DNA of 64,000 bases, taken from contig NZ_BCAH01000007.1 in assembly GCF_001293735.1 (NCBI RefSeq), forward strand, positions 1 to 64,000. The letters are read 5' to 3'. Below the pieces are notes generated by a model. The model had not been told where the DNA came from, ran no database searches, and saw only the letters and a list, made by a program, of their open reading frames with translations. Below are positions 40,603 through 49,868 of this stretch, in pieces (positions within the stretch are counted from its first letter, which is position 1; the number at the start of each line of letters is the position of its first letter). This DNA comes from Limosilactobacillus gorillae. GTDB lineage: Bacteria > Bacillota > Bacilli > Lactobacillales > Lactobacillaceae. A program made the translations under genes and the position numbers.

Positions 40603-43194
40603 TTAACGTTGTTTCCACCATATCATCAGTGGGTGGCGGTCAACTTGGTGATCGGCACGTTGGTTAACCACTGAGACTAGGGCAATCATTGCGGCCAATA
40701 GGGAATTCTTCTTACGGTAGACGGTGTAACGGGAATGCCACTCGCTGACGTACTTATTCTTGTAGCGGCGCAGCCCTTGAAAGCCGTAGAGATTAGTTCC
40801 GTATTCGTAGATAAAGTGAGCTGCTCGCTCTTCGGTAAAGGAGTAGCGGGTTTCACCAACGTTGGCCAGTGGTGCCATCCCAAGGTCGAAGTAGGTATAA
40901 CCTTGTTCCTGGCCGTACAGGAAGAGGGAAACAAAGATCATATCCATGATCCCCGATGGGGCGGCGTGGGAGTGACGCATTAAATCAATCGTCAAGATCT
41001 CCTTGCCCCCAGTTGGCATTAAGGTGGCAAAGGCGACTAGCTTACCGTCCTTGTCGTCAACTAGGGCAACTGGGGCGGTGTTGATATAGTCTGGTGAAAA
41101 GAAGCCTAGCGAGAAGCCCTTTTCGACTTGGTCGCCCAGCCAGTCATCAGAAACGGCCCGCATTTCCTTCATTAGTTCATCAGAAAACGGCGGTTCAACG
41201 ATTGAAAACTGGTAGCCCTCGCGCTCAAACTTATGCATCAAGGCCCGCTGAGAACGCTGCCTTTTGCCGGCCAAAGTGAAGTCGGCAAGTTTAACTAACC
41301 CATCTTCGCCGGTCTTTAAGAAGTCAAAGCCAAACTCGTGCAGAAGCATTGTTAACTTGCTGTCGACCTCGTAAAAGACAAGTTGGTAACCGTAGTGGTC
41401 AGCCTCGTCCAAAAAGGCCAGGCTAGCTTCTTGGATGACTGACTGATCACCGACGGGGTTTCCCATCACAATCAGCTTATCGTACTTCCGGCGGTACATG
41501 AAGAAGAGGCGGTCATGGCCGTCAACCTGGTAGAAGTAGAGGTTCTTATCCCTTAAGAAGGCTAAGTGGCTGGTTTCGTTGCCACCAAATTCCTCAATTA
41601 GGGCGTTGATCCGGTCAACCGGTAGTTTTTGTTCACCAGTAAAGGGATCGGGTCCGGAGGTAAAGTAGTAAATAATTAAAAACATGATCGAGATCCCAAT
41701 CAAGATTCCAATGAGACCGGACAGCCACACCTTTTCCCCCGGAAAGAGTAGAAAACTTGGAACGGTATGCTTAGCGACGTAGGTTGGATTATTGACCAGG
41801 CCGACGATAACATAGAGGATGATTGCGCCGGCGTAAATGAAGCTATCCAGGGTAAACTTACCCAGTGAGTACTGGAGCTTTTTGCGGTATAAGACGTGGC
41901 GCATCGAAAGGGTCAGGACAAACAGGACTGCCAAGAAGATGGTTAGGCTCAGCGTCCCTAAGTACCAGAGGGTGTTGACGATCCCAATCACGAGCAGGAC
42001 CAGCGCCGGCCAGTAGGCTTTGGCGACCTTAGCCTGAATCCCCCGGGCGCAGGCTAACAGGGCGATGGCAAAGGCGACCGTCGTCAGCTGGTGCAAAAAG
42101 AAAAAGGTAAAGGGATAGACTTGCTGCAAGAACTTATTGTTGTCAGTTAGGTCTGGGACCGAAGCGGCTAGAAGCATCAAGATCCCAGAGCCGTACATGA
42201 AGGTGGTAACCACCAAATGGGCAACCTGACGCCCGGCTGCCTGGGGGAGGTGGTTAAAAAAATTGTCTAATTGAATCCAGAGGTGGTGGACAAAGAAGAC
42301 GCCCGCTAAGACGAGGGGGATTAAGTAGTAAAAGACCCTAAACAAGACCAGCCAGACAACGGTGGTGGCGTGGGGGACCCCCAGCATAACCAGCTCGACC
42401 ATCATCATTAGATCAAAGGAGCCCAGTGCCCCCGGTAGCATTGAAACAACCCCCAGGACCTGGGCAACCACGTAGAGGGGAAAGACAGCCACGAGGTTAA
42501 CGTGGACACCCATCATGGCCCCGACTAGGATAAAGAAGAGTGAGACTCCCAACCACTCCAGGATGGAAGAGGTGATGATCAGGGCTTCCAGTTTCCAGGA
42601 GAGGTCAGCAAAGAGGCTTTTGGACTTCCAACGGGTCACGGCAAAAACTGCTGGGAAGTACAATCCACCTCCGACTAGCCAGATGGCGTAGCGGTTGAAG
42701 TGGCCTCCCTGATGGAAGCCAAACATAATGATCAGGGCAACCCAGCACATTACCGACAGGCCGGCCACCAGGAAGATAGCGATCTTAGCAATGGCGTTCA
42801 AGATTTGCTTTTTGCTGGCTTGCTGACCGTAAAAGGTGGCGCGCAAGGAGGCGCCCAGGAGCCCACCGAAACCAGCCACGTTGGTTAGGGTGTTGGTGAC
42901 CCAACCGCTTCTAATGATGTGACCAACTAAAAACTTCCCCGGTAAGAGGTGGGTAATTGCGACATCATAACCCAGCATCGGAACCACGGCGAGGATTCCA
43001 CCAGCCGTCAGGATTCCGATCGTTGAGGGCGAAAGCGAGCTTAGCCCGTCGCTGACCCGGTTCCAGTCTACGTCGTGCAGGAAACTAGTTAAAGAAGTAA
43101 TTACGAATATAATTACAGAAATTATAAAGATAACCTTTAAGTAGCGTGAATAGCGTCCCCAAAGGGTCTCAACTTGACTAATCAGGTGACTCAT
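40603..43194 (-). CDS. mprF: Phosphatidylglycerol lysyltransferase/flippase MprF
   Basis: The product is 863 aa. Residues 1 to about 530 hold about 14 membrane segments (flippase part with PGALGSFDLMMMVELVMLGV). Residues about 540-850 are the cytosolic aminoacyl-transferase (GNAT-like DUF2156: YRRKYDKLIVMGNPVGD, GEEILTIDLMRHS-type IDLMRHSHAAPSGIMDMIF, and DLGMAPLANVGE). It moves Lys or Ala from charged tRNA to phosphatidylglycerol and flips it outward, lowering sensitivity to cationic peptides. GGAGG lies before ATG 43194. Amino acid choice is not readable. Confidence 0.95.
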   Translation of the reverse strand: MSHLISQVETLWGRYSRYLKVIFIISVIIFVITSLTSFLHDVDWNRVSDGLSSLSPSTIGILTAGGILAVVPMLGYDVAITHLLPGKFLVGHIIRSGWVTNTLTNVAGFGGLLGASLRATFYGQQASKKQILNAIAKIAIFLVAGLSVMCWVALIIMFGFHQGGHFNRYAIWLVGGGLYFPAVFAVTRWKSKSLFADLSWKLEALIITSSILEWLGVSLFFILVGAMMGVHVNLVAVFPLYVVAQVLGVVSMLPGALGSFDLMMMVELVMLGVPHATTVVWLVLFRVFYYLIPLVLAGVFFVHHLWIQLDNFFNHLPQAAGRQVAHLVVTTFMYGSGILMLLAASVPDLTDNNKFLQQVYPFTFFFLHQLTTVAFAIALLACARGIQAKVAKAYWPALVLLVIGIVNTLWYLGTLSLTIFLAVLFVLTLSMRHVLYRKKLQYSLGKFTLDSFIYAGAIILYVIVGLVNNPTYVAKHTVPSFLLFPGEKVWLSGLIGILIGISIMFLIIYYFTSGPDPFTGEQKLPVDRINALIEEFGGNETSHLAFLRDKNLYFYQVDGHDRLFFMYRRKYDKLIVMGNPVGDQSVIQEASLAFLDEADHYGYQLVFYEVDSKLTMLLHEFGFDFLKTGEDGLVKLADFTLAGKRQRSQRALMHKFEREGYQFSIVEPPFSDELMKEMRAVSDDWLGDQVEKGFSLGFFSPDYINTAPVALVDDKDGKLVAFATLMPTGGKEILTIDLMRHSHAAPSGIMDMIFVSLFLYGQEQGYTYFDLGMAPLANVGETRYSFTEERAAHFIYEYGTNLYGFQGLRRYKNKYVSEWHSRYTVYRKKNSLLAAMIALVSVVNQRADHQVDRHPLMIWWKQR

Positions 43195-43274
43195 GTTTTT
43201 CCTCCTATTTACTTACATTATACCGGGGAATGGGGAAAGGGAGCTCATTTTTTAAACAAAAAGTGAAAAAATGG

Positions 43275-43303
43275 TTGACGGTACCGGACCGCTCCCGTAT
43301 ACT
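43275..43303 (+). promoter_or_regulatory. tRNA-Asp promoter
   Basis: TTGACG (43275-43280), 17-base spacer, TATACT (43298-43303). Confidence 0.75.
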
Positions 43304-43320
43304 ATTATTTGTTGTTAAAT

Positions 43321-43394
43321 GGTCCGTTGGTCTAGCTGGTTAGGACGCATCCCTGTCACGGATGAGATCACGAGTTCGAGTCTCGTACGGACCG
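43321..43394 (+). tRNA. tRNA-Asp (GTC)
   Basis: 74 nt with a complete cloverleaf. The acceptor GGTCCGT pairs with ACGGACC, the anticodon loop CTGTCAC gives GTC, the T-loop is GTTCGAG and the discriminator is G73, as Asp tRNAs require. CCA is not encoded. An apparent long ORF through it and into the next gene is an artefact. Confidence 0.97.
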
Positions 43395-43409
43395 TATATA
43401 ATTACGAGA

Positions 43410-43437
43410 AACTGGGTCTTCGGATCCAGTTTTTTTG
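43410..43437 (+). terminator. Terminator after tRNA-Asp
   Basis: AACTGG-GTC pairs with GAT-CCAGTT around a TTCG loop, followed by seven T. Confidence 0.85.
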
Positions 43438-43456
43438 TGTCAGAAAAGGAGTCATT

Positions 43457-44341
43457 ATGGAAAACACATGGGTCTACCAGGGCCAAGAGCCAATTAAAAT
43501 TAAAACCTTCTTACACTCGCTAGGGATGGGGCACCGTCTCTTCAACGACATAAAAAACGGGGCCGGTGAGTTTCAAGTTGACCACCGTCGGGTGCGTCCA
43601 ACTACCAAGGTCTTGCCCAATCAACCGCTGACCGTGACGGTTCAACCGGAACCTAGTGATTCGAGTGTGGCGGTTTCCGAGGAGCCGCTAACGATTGTCT
43701 ACGAAGATGCTAACTGGCTGGTGGTTGATAAGCCGGTGGGAGTCGCATCAGTGCCAGGGCCCCATGTGGCTAATGGATCGATTTTAAACCGGGTCAAGGG
43801 TTACCTGATTGCTAACGATTCGATTGATCAGCGCCCCCACTTAATTACGCGTCTGGACCGCGACACGGCAGGCTTACTTTTGGTAGCCAAGCACAACGTA
43901 GCTTCGAGTATGATCAGTCCCCAGGTGGAGGGGCACACGATGCAAAAGGAATATCGGGCCATTGTAACTGGAACCCTTGAACAAGATCACGGGATGATTG
44001 ACGCTCCGATCGCCCGGGTCAAGGGTCAGGTTGAACGCGAAATCAGTGAAGACGGCCAGCCGGCGTTAACCGAGTTTTGGGTTGAAGAAAGCCGGGGACC
44101 GTGGTCACTGGTGCGTCTACGCTTGCATTCCGGGCGGACCCACCAGATCCGAGTTCACATGAGCAGTATCGGGCACCCCCTCTTGGGTGACCACCTATAC
44201 GGGGGTGATCTGAGTATGACCGATCACCAGGCACTTTATGCCAATCACCTGGCATTCACCGATCCATTTACTCAAACGGACCTGGCTTTTGACGTTGAAA
44301 TGCCAGCGGACTTTAAGACCTTATGGAATGGGTTAGTATAA
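43457..44341 (+). CDS. RluA/RluD-family pseudouridine synthase
   Basis: The product is 294 aa. The catalytic Asp lies in HLITRLDRDTAGLLLVAK, with the second signature RLHSGRTHQIRVHM and the third GHPLLGDHLYGG. It converts specific uridines in 23S rRNA (or tRNA) to pseudouridine. The N-terminal 75 residues look S4-like but short. ATG 43457 follows AAAAGGAG. It sits downstream of the tRNA terminator and probably depends partly on read-through. Confidence 0.94.
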   Translation: MENTWVYQGQEPIKIKTFLHSLGMGHRLFNDIKNGAGEFQVDHRRVRPTTKVLPNQPLTVTVQPEPSDSSVAVSEEPLTIVYEDANWLVVDKPVGVASVPGPHVANGSILNRVKGYLIANDSIDQRPHLITRLDRDTAGLLLVAKHNVASSMISPQVEGHTMQKEYRAIVTGTLEQDHGMIDAPIARVKGQVEREISEDGQPALTEFWVEESRGPWSLVRLRLHSGRTHQIRVHMSSIGHPLLGDHLYGGDLSMTDHQALYANHLAFTDPFTQTDLAFDVEMPADFKTLWNGLV

Positions 44342-44390
44342 ATTTTATTCGTTAACATTAAGTATTCTTCAACAAAAAACTACTCTAACC

Positions 44391-44429
44391 ACAAAAAGGG
44401 ACCCCCAAAAGCGGAGTCCCTTTTTGTGT
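44391..44429. terminator. Terminator between RluD-type gene and DUF4811 gene
   Basis: ACAAAAAGGGAC pairs with GTCCCTTTTTGTGT. Confidence 0.88.
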
Positions 44430-44437
44430 TAGTTGAC

Positions 44438-45142
44438 TTATTTTAGCATTTGGCTGATGACGGTTGCTTCCGCACTCTTGAGAGCGGAAGCCTGAAGTGC
44501 AGCTTGTTCCGTTGTACTCATGGTTGGGTTGGCTGCTAACTTAGCGGTTAGTTCTTCATTAACTAGGGCGCTAACTTTAGCTTTCATTTCAGCCTGGGCA
44601 GTGGTGTTTTTCATTAGAGCTTGTAACTTGGTTGCCTGGGTGCTGGAAAGAACCAGCCACTGGTTATTGATGTTAAAGGTGTAGCTAACCTGGTCAACCT
44701 CGTTATTATCGCTTAAGATACCAAACATCAACTTGGAAAAGCCATCCTTATAAACCCAACGCTTGGTTTTCTTGACCACTGTTGCATTAGTAGCGTCAGT
44801 CCTTTTAATCGTTGAAGTTGTATTTGCCGCCACTCGAGTAGTCGTCGTCTTTTTAGCGTTAGGGTCAGTCTTATAGACGTAGACTTTTTCGTTGCCAGAC
44901 CCGAGTTGCTTGTAAATTAAGATGTCGAGTTGCTTATTTGGTGAAGCAAGGGTAGAGGTGGTTGTTGTCGTTTCAAGCTTCATCCCCATGTGGCGATTAT
45001 CGTGGAGCACAAAGGAGACGATTGAAAAGACTAGGACAGCCAGACTGATCAAAGACCAAATCGTCCGGCCCGGCATCTTTTGCCAAACGGCAGTGAAAAG
45101 GTAAAAGGCAATCGTTGATAGTAATACTAAGATGATGATCAT
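44438..45142 (-). CDS. DUF4811-type membrane protein
   Basis: The product is 234 aa with two N-terminal membrane segments (residues 1-17 and 26-46) and an extracellular or cytosolic alpha/beta part. A long Ala/Thr-rich helical C-terminus follows (EEQAALQASALKSAEATV-like). In lactobacilli this family regularly follows a DHA2 drug exporter, as it does here with a 3-base gap, so it is probably an accessory subunit. It has no motif of known chemistry. Family name is from memory of the neighbourhood. Confidence 0.7.
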   Translation of the reverse strand: MIIILVLLSTIAFYLFTAVWQKMPGRTIWSLISLAVLVFSIVSFVLHDNRHMGMKLETTTTTSTLASPNKQLDILIYKQLGSGNEKVYVYKTDPNAKKTTTTRVAANTTSTIKRTDATNATVVKKTKRWVYKDGFSKLMFGILSDNNEVDQVSYTFNINNQWLVLSSTQATKLQALMKNTTAQAEMKAKVSALVNEELTAKLAANPTMSTTEQAALQASALKSAEATVISQMLK

Positions 45143-45145
45143 TGC

Positions 45146-46630
45146 TTAGGCCCCCTTCTGTTGCTTTAAGGCGATTTCGCGAGCCCGGTTCCCGTTCTTC
45201 AAGAAGAAGGCGAGAATTAAGGAGATTACGGCAAAGAGGGCCGCAACCATAAACGCGGCGTGGAAACCAGCCAGCGTAGCGTTAGTGTAGTGGTCCTTGT
45301 AAGACAGCGGCGCCCTTTCCAATAGGGCGTGGCTTGGCTTTTGCATGTTAGTAACGTTGGTTAACACGGTCGTCATAACGGCGGTCCCAATTGAACTCAT
45401 TGTCTGACGGAAGGTGTTGTTAACGGCCGTTCCGTGAGCCATTTCCGTAATTGGTAAGACGTTCATCCCGGAGGTTGTCACTGGCATGAAGACCATCGAG
45501 ACCCCAAATAGGCGGATAGCGTAAAAGACAACGATTGAGATAACCGGCGTGTTCTTCGTCAGGGTTAAAAACGGTACCGTTCCAATGATCAAGAGGGTCA
45601 ACCCGGTGATCGAAAGGAAGCGCGCCCCGTAGCGGTCAAATAGTCGCCCAGTCACTGGTGACATTAGCCCCAGCATCAGGGCCCCTGGTAGCATCATCAA
45701 TCCGGAGTGGAAGGCTGATTCGCCACGGATATTTTGGATGTAAAGCGGCAAAAGCATTTCGACCCCGACCATGGCTAGGTTAACGACACTGGACAAGACG
45801 GCCGCTAGGGTAAACTCACCATACTTAAAGACGGTCAGGTCTAAGAACGGATCGTCCAAGTGAAGCTGACGGTGGGCAAAGAGGATGATGAAGATAATCC
45901 CGATAATAATGCAGGATAAGACCAGGGTGTCACCCCAGCCCCGATCAGAGGCTTCTGAGACCCCGTATAATAGTCCCCCAAACCCAACGGTTGAGGTGAT
46001 AATTGACCAGATATCCATTGGCTGTTGGTGAACCTTCAAGACCGGTTTCATGTAAACCAGGGCCAGAGCGATCACGATTACAATTGCCGGGATCATGATC
46101 CCAAAGAGGTCCCGCCAGGACCAATTATCAACAATTAGTCCGGACATGGTTGGTCCAACGGCAGGGGCCAGCCCCATGGCGATTCCAACCACCCCCATGG
46201 CGGCGCCTCGCTTTTCTGGCGGGAAAATTGATAACATAACGGTCTGGTTTAACGGCATTGAAACTCCGACCCCGATCGATTGAATTACCCGTCCGGTGAG
46301 GAGGAGACCAAAGTTTGGAGCGGTAAAGGCAATGATCGTCCCGATTAAAAAGGTCGTCATTGCTGATATGTACATTACCCGCGAGTTGAGCTTGTTGATC
46401 AACCAGGCCGAGATCGGAATCATAATCCCGGTCACAAGCATGAAGCTGGTTGTTAGCCACTGAACGGTTGAAGTGGAGATGTCAAAGGAACGCATGATAG
46501 CGGGGTAAGCGGTCGCTAAGAAGGTTCCAGTTAACATGGTGAAGAAGGAACCAATGGTCAGCACAGCAACCAAGATTGCTCGGTTGTAGGGCTTGCCATT
46601 GATGTCCATTGGTTGCTGATTGGACTGCAA
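45146..46630 (-). CDS. DHA2-family multidrug efflux MFS transporter
   Basis: The product is 494 aa with 14 predicted membrane segments. Segment 1 is followed by LATAYPAIMRSFDISTSTVQW and segment 5 carries the antiporter motif C region GIAMGLAPAVGPTMSGLIV. This is the DHA2 (LmrB/EmrB-like) group, which expels lipophilic drugs in exchange for protons. It is first of an operon with DUF4811. Opposite is a MerR regulator, with a perfect 27-bp operator between, so induction by a MerR ligand is likely. The start ATG 46630 has only a poor site (AAAGAAGGC). Confidence 0.93.
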   Translation of the reverse strand: MQSNQQPMDINGKPYNRAILVAVLTIGSFFTMLTGTFLATAYPAIMRSFDISTSTVQWLTTSFMLVTGIMIPISAWLINKLNSRVMYISAMTTFLIGTIIAFTAPNFGLLLTGRVIQSIGVGVSMPLNQTVMLSIFPPEKRGAAMGVVGIAMGLAPAVGPTMSGLIVDNWSWRDLFGIMIPAIVIVIALALVYMKPVLKVHQQPMDIWSIITSTVGFGGLLYGVSEASDRGWGDTLVLSCIIIGIIFIILFAHRQLHLDDPFLDLTVFKYGEFTLAAVLSSVVNLAMVGVEMLLPLYIQNIRGESAFHSGLMMLPGALMLGLMSPVTGRLFDRYGARFLSITGLTLLIIGTVPFLTLTKNTPVISIVVFYAIRLFGVSMVFMPVTTSGMNVLPITEMAHGTAVNNTFRQTMSSIGTAVMTTVLTNVTNMQKPSHALLERAPLSYKDHYTNATLAGFHAAFMVAALFAVISLILAFFLKNGNRAREIALKQQKGA

Positions 46631-46694
46631 GATAAAGCCTTCTTTCTTATTATCTAGTAAATTTCAAACAGAGATAAATGTAGCCCTTTTGGTT

Positions 46695-46721
46695 ATCTTT
46701 GTCAAATAATTTGACAAAGAT
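46695..46721. promoter_or_regulatory. Perfect 27-bp operator between divergent promoters
   Basis: ATCTTTGTCAAA (46695-46706), TAA, TTTGACAAAGAT (46710-46721). It contains TTGACA of the + promoter (46711-46716; -10 GATAAT at 46734-46739, 17-base spacer) and of the - promoter (-10 TACATT, 17-base spacer). A single dimer would control both genes. Confidence 0.85.
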
Positions 46722-46770
46722 TTCAAAAAATATGATAATAATTCTGTTTTAAATTAGAGAGGGAGGGAAA

Positions 46771-47211
46771 ATGGTGTCGTTAACGTCAATCTATCGCAAG
46801 CAGTTTGCTAGTGCTAACTTACGGATCAGCATGAGCGAACTGGCGGAGGCAACGGAGGTTTCACCTAGTCAATTACGCTACTGGGAACGAAAGGGGTATA
46901 TCCATTCTGAACAGTTCCAGGAGAATTCAAGCCACAAGTATCGCTTAACGACGCTCTTTCAGGTGATGGGGATTAAGTACTTCTTGGACGAAGGCTTTAC
47001 CCTGCCAATTGCGGTGGCTAAAGAAGAAGAAAAGCGTAACCAAATGAAGGACTTCCAGCGTTTTATCGTTGACCGAATCTTTGACCTGGAGGACACTCGG
47101 GAGGGAACCCGTATTGATCTGGGACCGCTGACCGATAATCCGCAAATGTCAGTTGAGGCCCTGGTTAAGGAAGAAGATCACGTTGAGTTACGCTTATATG
47201 ACACAAAATAA
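46771..47211 (+). CDS. MerR-family transcriptional regulator
   Basis: The product is 146 aa. The DNA-binding head reads LAEATEVSPSQLRYWERKGYI, followed by a short coiled dimerisation helix. The C-terminal ligand part has no Cys, so metals are an unlikely effector; a drug-like ligand is likelier. ATG 46771 follows GAGGGAGGG. It diverges from the DHA2 pump and should regulate the pump and itself at the 27-bp operator. Confidence 0.93.
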   Translation: MVSLTSIYRKQFASANLRISMSELAEATEVSPSQLRYWERKGYIHSEQFQENSSHKYRLTTLFQVMGIKYFLDEGFTLPIAVAKEEEKRNQMKDFQRFIVDRIFDLEDTREGTRIDLGPLTDNPQMSVEALVKEEDHVELRLYDTK

Positions 47212-47300
47212 TTACGCCCTTTCCGACACCAGTCAGCTTAAAAAGTGCTACCCTTAATTAAGTAGAAAAATACTGAATATGGGGAAAGGAAGTCTAAACT

Positions 47301-47642
47301 GTGCAAGAAGATGCAAGCTTTGATGAACTGAGTCAAGAGGCCGCCACGGTGGCGCTAGAAGGGTTTGTCCCCTTTTACGTGGCCCGTTTTAAAAATGATG
47401 ATTTGGAAATTATTGCGGCGCTGGCGGATGACCGCTTAGTGGCCGAAGTTAACCATGTTCTCGCCGAAAATCGGCGGGGGACGATTGACCAAGACACCGC
47501 CATTAGTTTGAAGATGTCGCGGGCCTCTTACCAGGGGATCTTGCGCGCCCTTGACATGACCTATGACCAAGCGGGATTTCCGAAAAAACCGTGGGCGCAG
47601 TGGTATGCTGAGCATCACGCTAAGTTGATTAAGGAAAACTAA
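47301..47642 (+). CDS. Hypothetical protein, 113 aa
   Basis: No family is recognised. It is a soluble acidic-to-neutral protein with mostly helical pattern (EEAATVALEGF-like start, ALADDRLVAEVNHVLAENR). The part TAISLKMSRASYQGILRALD looks like a helix-turn-helix. Start is GTG 47301; GGAAAGGAAG is about 10 bases upstream. Its own terminator at 47682 separates it from the RNase J gene. Confidence 0.75.
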   Translation: MQEDASFDELSQEAATVALEGFVPFYVARFKNDDLEIIAALADDRLVAEVNHVLAENRRGTIDQDTAISLKMSRASYQGILRALDMTYDQAGFPKKPWAQWYAEHHAKLIKEN

Positions 47643-47681
47643 TTTGCAAGGGCTGTAACAAAGTTCTCTTCGGTTACCCAA

Positions 47682-47722
47682 AAGTCCGGTAGTTCGTAAA
47701 AAACGAACTGCTGGGCTTTTTT
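47682..47722 (+). terminator. Terminator after the 113-aa gene
   Basis: Sixteen-base arms AAGTCCGGTAGTTCGT and ACGAACTGCTGGGCTT with three mismatches, then six T. Confidence 0.85.
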
Positions 47723-47819
47723 ATTTAGCGGGGGATTTGCTTAGGCTTAGGCAAGGGATCTAACTAGGATTCACCAGACACATGTGGTAAACTAATCATA
47801 GTTTATTACGGACGAAAAA

Positions 47820-47900
47820 ATAACGAAAACTGAATCTTCGGGGCGGCAATAACTGGGAAAGCCCCTCTTTTGGTGTACCCAGAAGTTCCGATCGTTATCG
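47820..47900 (+). promoter_or_regulatory. Structured leader of the RNase J gene
   Basis: GGGGC (47840-47844) pairs with GCCCC (47861-47865), followed by CTCTTTT, like a weak terminator. ATAACGA near 47818 can also pair with TCGTTAT near 47892. A leader that can fold two ways fits attenuation or self-control, but this is inference. Confidence 0.4.
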
Positions 47901-47927
47901 CAACTTAATTAAAAAGGAAAGGTACTT

Positions 47928-49751
47928 ATGCGTAAGTTACAAATCAAGAATAATGAAGTGGCCTTCTTTGCAGTCGGGGGCCTTGGTGAAATCGGAAAGA
48001 ACATGTACTGTGTTCAGTTCCAAGACGAAATTGTGATCATTGACTGTGGGGTTCTCTTCCCTGAAGATGAACTTCTTGGGGTCGATTATGTTATTCAAAA
48101 CTACGACTACCTTGTTGAGAACAAGGACAAGATTAAGGGGATCTTCATCACCCACGGTCACGAAGACCACATTGGAGGACTACCCTTCTTCTTGCAAAAG
48201 GTGAACGTGCCGATTTACGCCGGTCCGTTTGCAACTTCCCTGATCAAGGGAAAACTGGATGAAAAACACCTTTTACGGAGTACGGAGCTGCATGAGATCG
48301 ATGAATTCTCCGAGGTGCACTTTAAGAAGCTGTGGGTCTCCTTCTTCCGGACCACTCACTCAATCCCAGACACGGTTGGGATTGCGATTCACACCCCGCA
48401 GGGGACGATCATTCAAACGGGGGACTTCAAGTTTGATCTAACGCCGGTTGGCAACCTGCCAGCGCCCAACTTCCAACAGATGGCCAAGCTAGGCGAAGAA
48501 GGGGTCCTGTTGTTAACCTCTGACTCTACCAATGCCGAACGACCAGAGTTTACCAAGTCGGAACGCTGGGTCGATGTCCACATCCGGCGGGTCTTTGAAC
48601 GAATTAAGGGTCGGATCATCTTCGCTTCCTTTGCCTCTAACGTATATCGTCTTCGTGAAGCTTCTGACGCCGCCATGCGTCAGGGCCGCAAAATCGCTGT
48701 CTTCGGGCGATCAATGGAAAACGCGATTGCGGCTGGTCAGGCCCTGGGCTACTTAAAGATTCCAGAGGATTCCTTGATCGACCCGAACGAATTAAACTCT
48801 TACCCGCCGGAAAAGGTTATGATCATGTGTACGGGGTCACAGGGGGAACCAATGGCTGCCCTGTCCCGGATTGCCAACGGAACCCACCGGCAGATTACAA
48901 TTCAGCCGGAAGACACAGTGGTCTTTTCATCCAACCCGATCCCGGGGAACACGACCTCGGTTAACACATTGATCAATAAGCTTGAGGAAAGCGGCGCCAC
49001 CGTCATTCACGGTTACGTTAACAACATTCACACTTCCGGGCACGGGGGTCAAATTGACGAAGAGCTGATGTTACGCTTGATGAAACCGAAGTTCTTTGCT
49101 CCGGTCCATGGTGAATACCGGATGCAAAAGATTCACACCAAGCTGGCTCAGCTGACGGGGGTCCCGAAGGAAAATACCTTCATCTTAGAAAACGGGGATG
49201 TCTTAGCCCTGACTAAGGACTCCTGCCGCTTGGCCGACCACATCGAGTCGATGGGGGACGTCTACATTGATGGGCGTGACGTAAACGACTCCGTCGGGGA
49301 CCCTGAAATCCGTGAACGGCGGATGCTGTCTGAAGAAGGGGTTGTGACGGCTGTGGCCGTTGTTGACTTAAAGGACTACCAAATTGTGGCAGGTCCGGAC
49401 ATCGTTTCCCGTGGCTTTGTTTATATGCACGAGTCCCAGGAACTAATCAAGGCGGCCAACCACGAAGTCTTCTGGGCCATCCTAAACACCTTCAAGAATC
49501 ATAAGCGGGTTGACCGCCGGGCCATTAACCGGACAATCGTCTCGCGCCTTCAACGGCTCTTGTACGACCGAACGGGACGTCGGCCAGTGATCATTCCAAT
49601 GGTGACGATTCTAAATGCCGACGCTCAGGGCCGGGCAAAAAAGGAAGTCTCGACATCAGAAGAGGGGAGAGGGAAGAATTCCTCCCGCAACCGACGTAAT
49701 AACCGGAAGCGCCGTTCCAACGCTAAAAAGGAAGCGGCAGTAACGGAATAG
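47928..49751 (+). CDS. Ribonuclease J
   Basis: The product is 607 aa. The beta-lactamase core has GGLGEIGKNMY, the metal site HGHEDHIGG and TGDFKFDLTPVG. The beta-CASP part has SQGEPMAALSRIANGTHRQI, and the C-terminal dimer domain ends in GRRPVIIPMV. It degrades and matures RNA from the 5' end and internally. The last 30 residues are a basic tail (SRNRRNNRKRRSNAKKEA) longer than in Bacillus RNase J1, which may bind RNA. Whether it is J1 or J2 cannot be settled here. AAAAAGGAAAGG precedes ATG 47928. Confidence 0.95.
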   Translation: MRKLQIKNNEVAFFAVGGLGEIGKNMYCVQFQDEIVIIDCGVLFPEDELLGVDYVIQNYDYLVENKDKIKGIFITHGHEDHIGGLPFFLQKVNVPIYAGPFATSLIKGKLDEKHLLRSTELHEIDEFSEVHFKKLWVSFFRTTHSIPDTVGIAIHTPQGTIIQTGDFKFDLTPVGNLPAPNFQQMAKLGEEGVLLLTSDSTNAERPEFTKSERWVDVHIRRVFERIKGRIIFASFASNVYRLREASDAAMRQGRKIAVFGRSMENAIAAGQALGYLKIPEDSLIDPNELNSYPPEKVMIMCTGSQGEPMAALSRIANGTHRQITIQPEDTVVFSSNPIPGNTTSVNTLINKLEESGATVIHGYVNNIHTSGHGGQIDEELMLRLMKPKFFAPVHGEYRMQKIHTKLAQLTGVPKENTFILENGDVLALTKDSCRLADHIESMGDVYIDGRDVNDSVGDPEIRERRMLSEEGVVTAVAVVDLKDYQIVAGPDIVSRGFVYMHESQELIKAANHEVFWAILNTFKNHKRVDRRAINRTIVSRLQRLLYDRTGRRPVIIPMVTILNADAQGRAKKEVSTSEEGRGKNSSRNRRNNRKRRSNAKKEAAVTE

Positions 49752-49756
49752 TTAAT

Positions 49757-49789
49757 AATCCTCGCTCAGTTTTGGGCGAGGATTTCTTT
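49757..49789 (+). terminator. Terminator after RNase J gene
   Basis: AATCCTCGC pairs with GCGAGGATT, then TCTTTG. Confidence 0.85.
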
Positions 49790-49868
49790 GTTTAGCCCTT
49801 TTTCTTGGCCGGGTGCTTTGTTATGATCAATATAATGAACAAATAGAAGTTTGATTGGAGGTAATGAG

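Noticed and set aside
43319-43456. Long ORF running through tRNA-Asp into the pseudouridine synthase
   Set aside because: The tRNA cloverleaf, its terminator and the AAAAGGAG site at ATG 43457 explain this stretch; the extension is chance.
44392-44428. Possible CRISPR-like repeats in terminators
   Set aside because: Repeated hairpins across the window differ in sequence and are typical terminators; no array with regular spacers exists.
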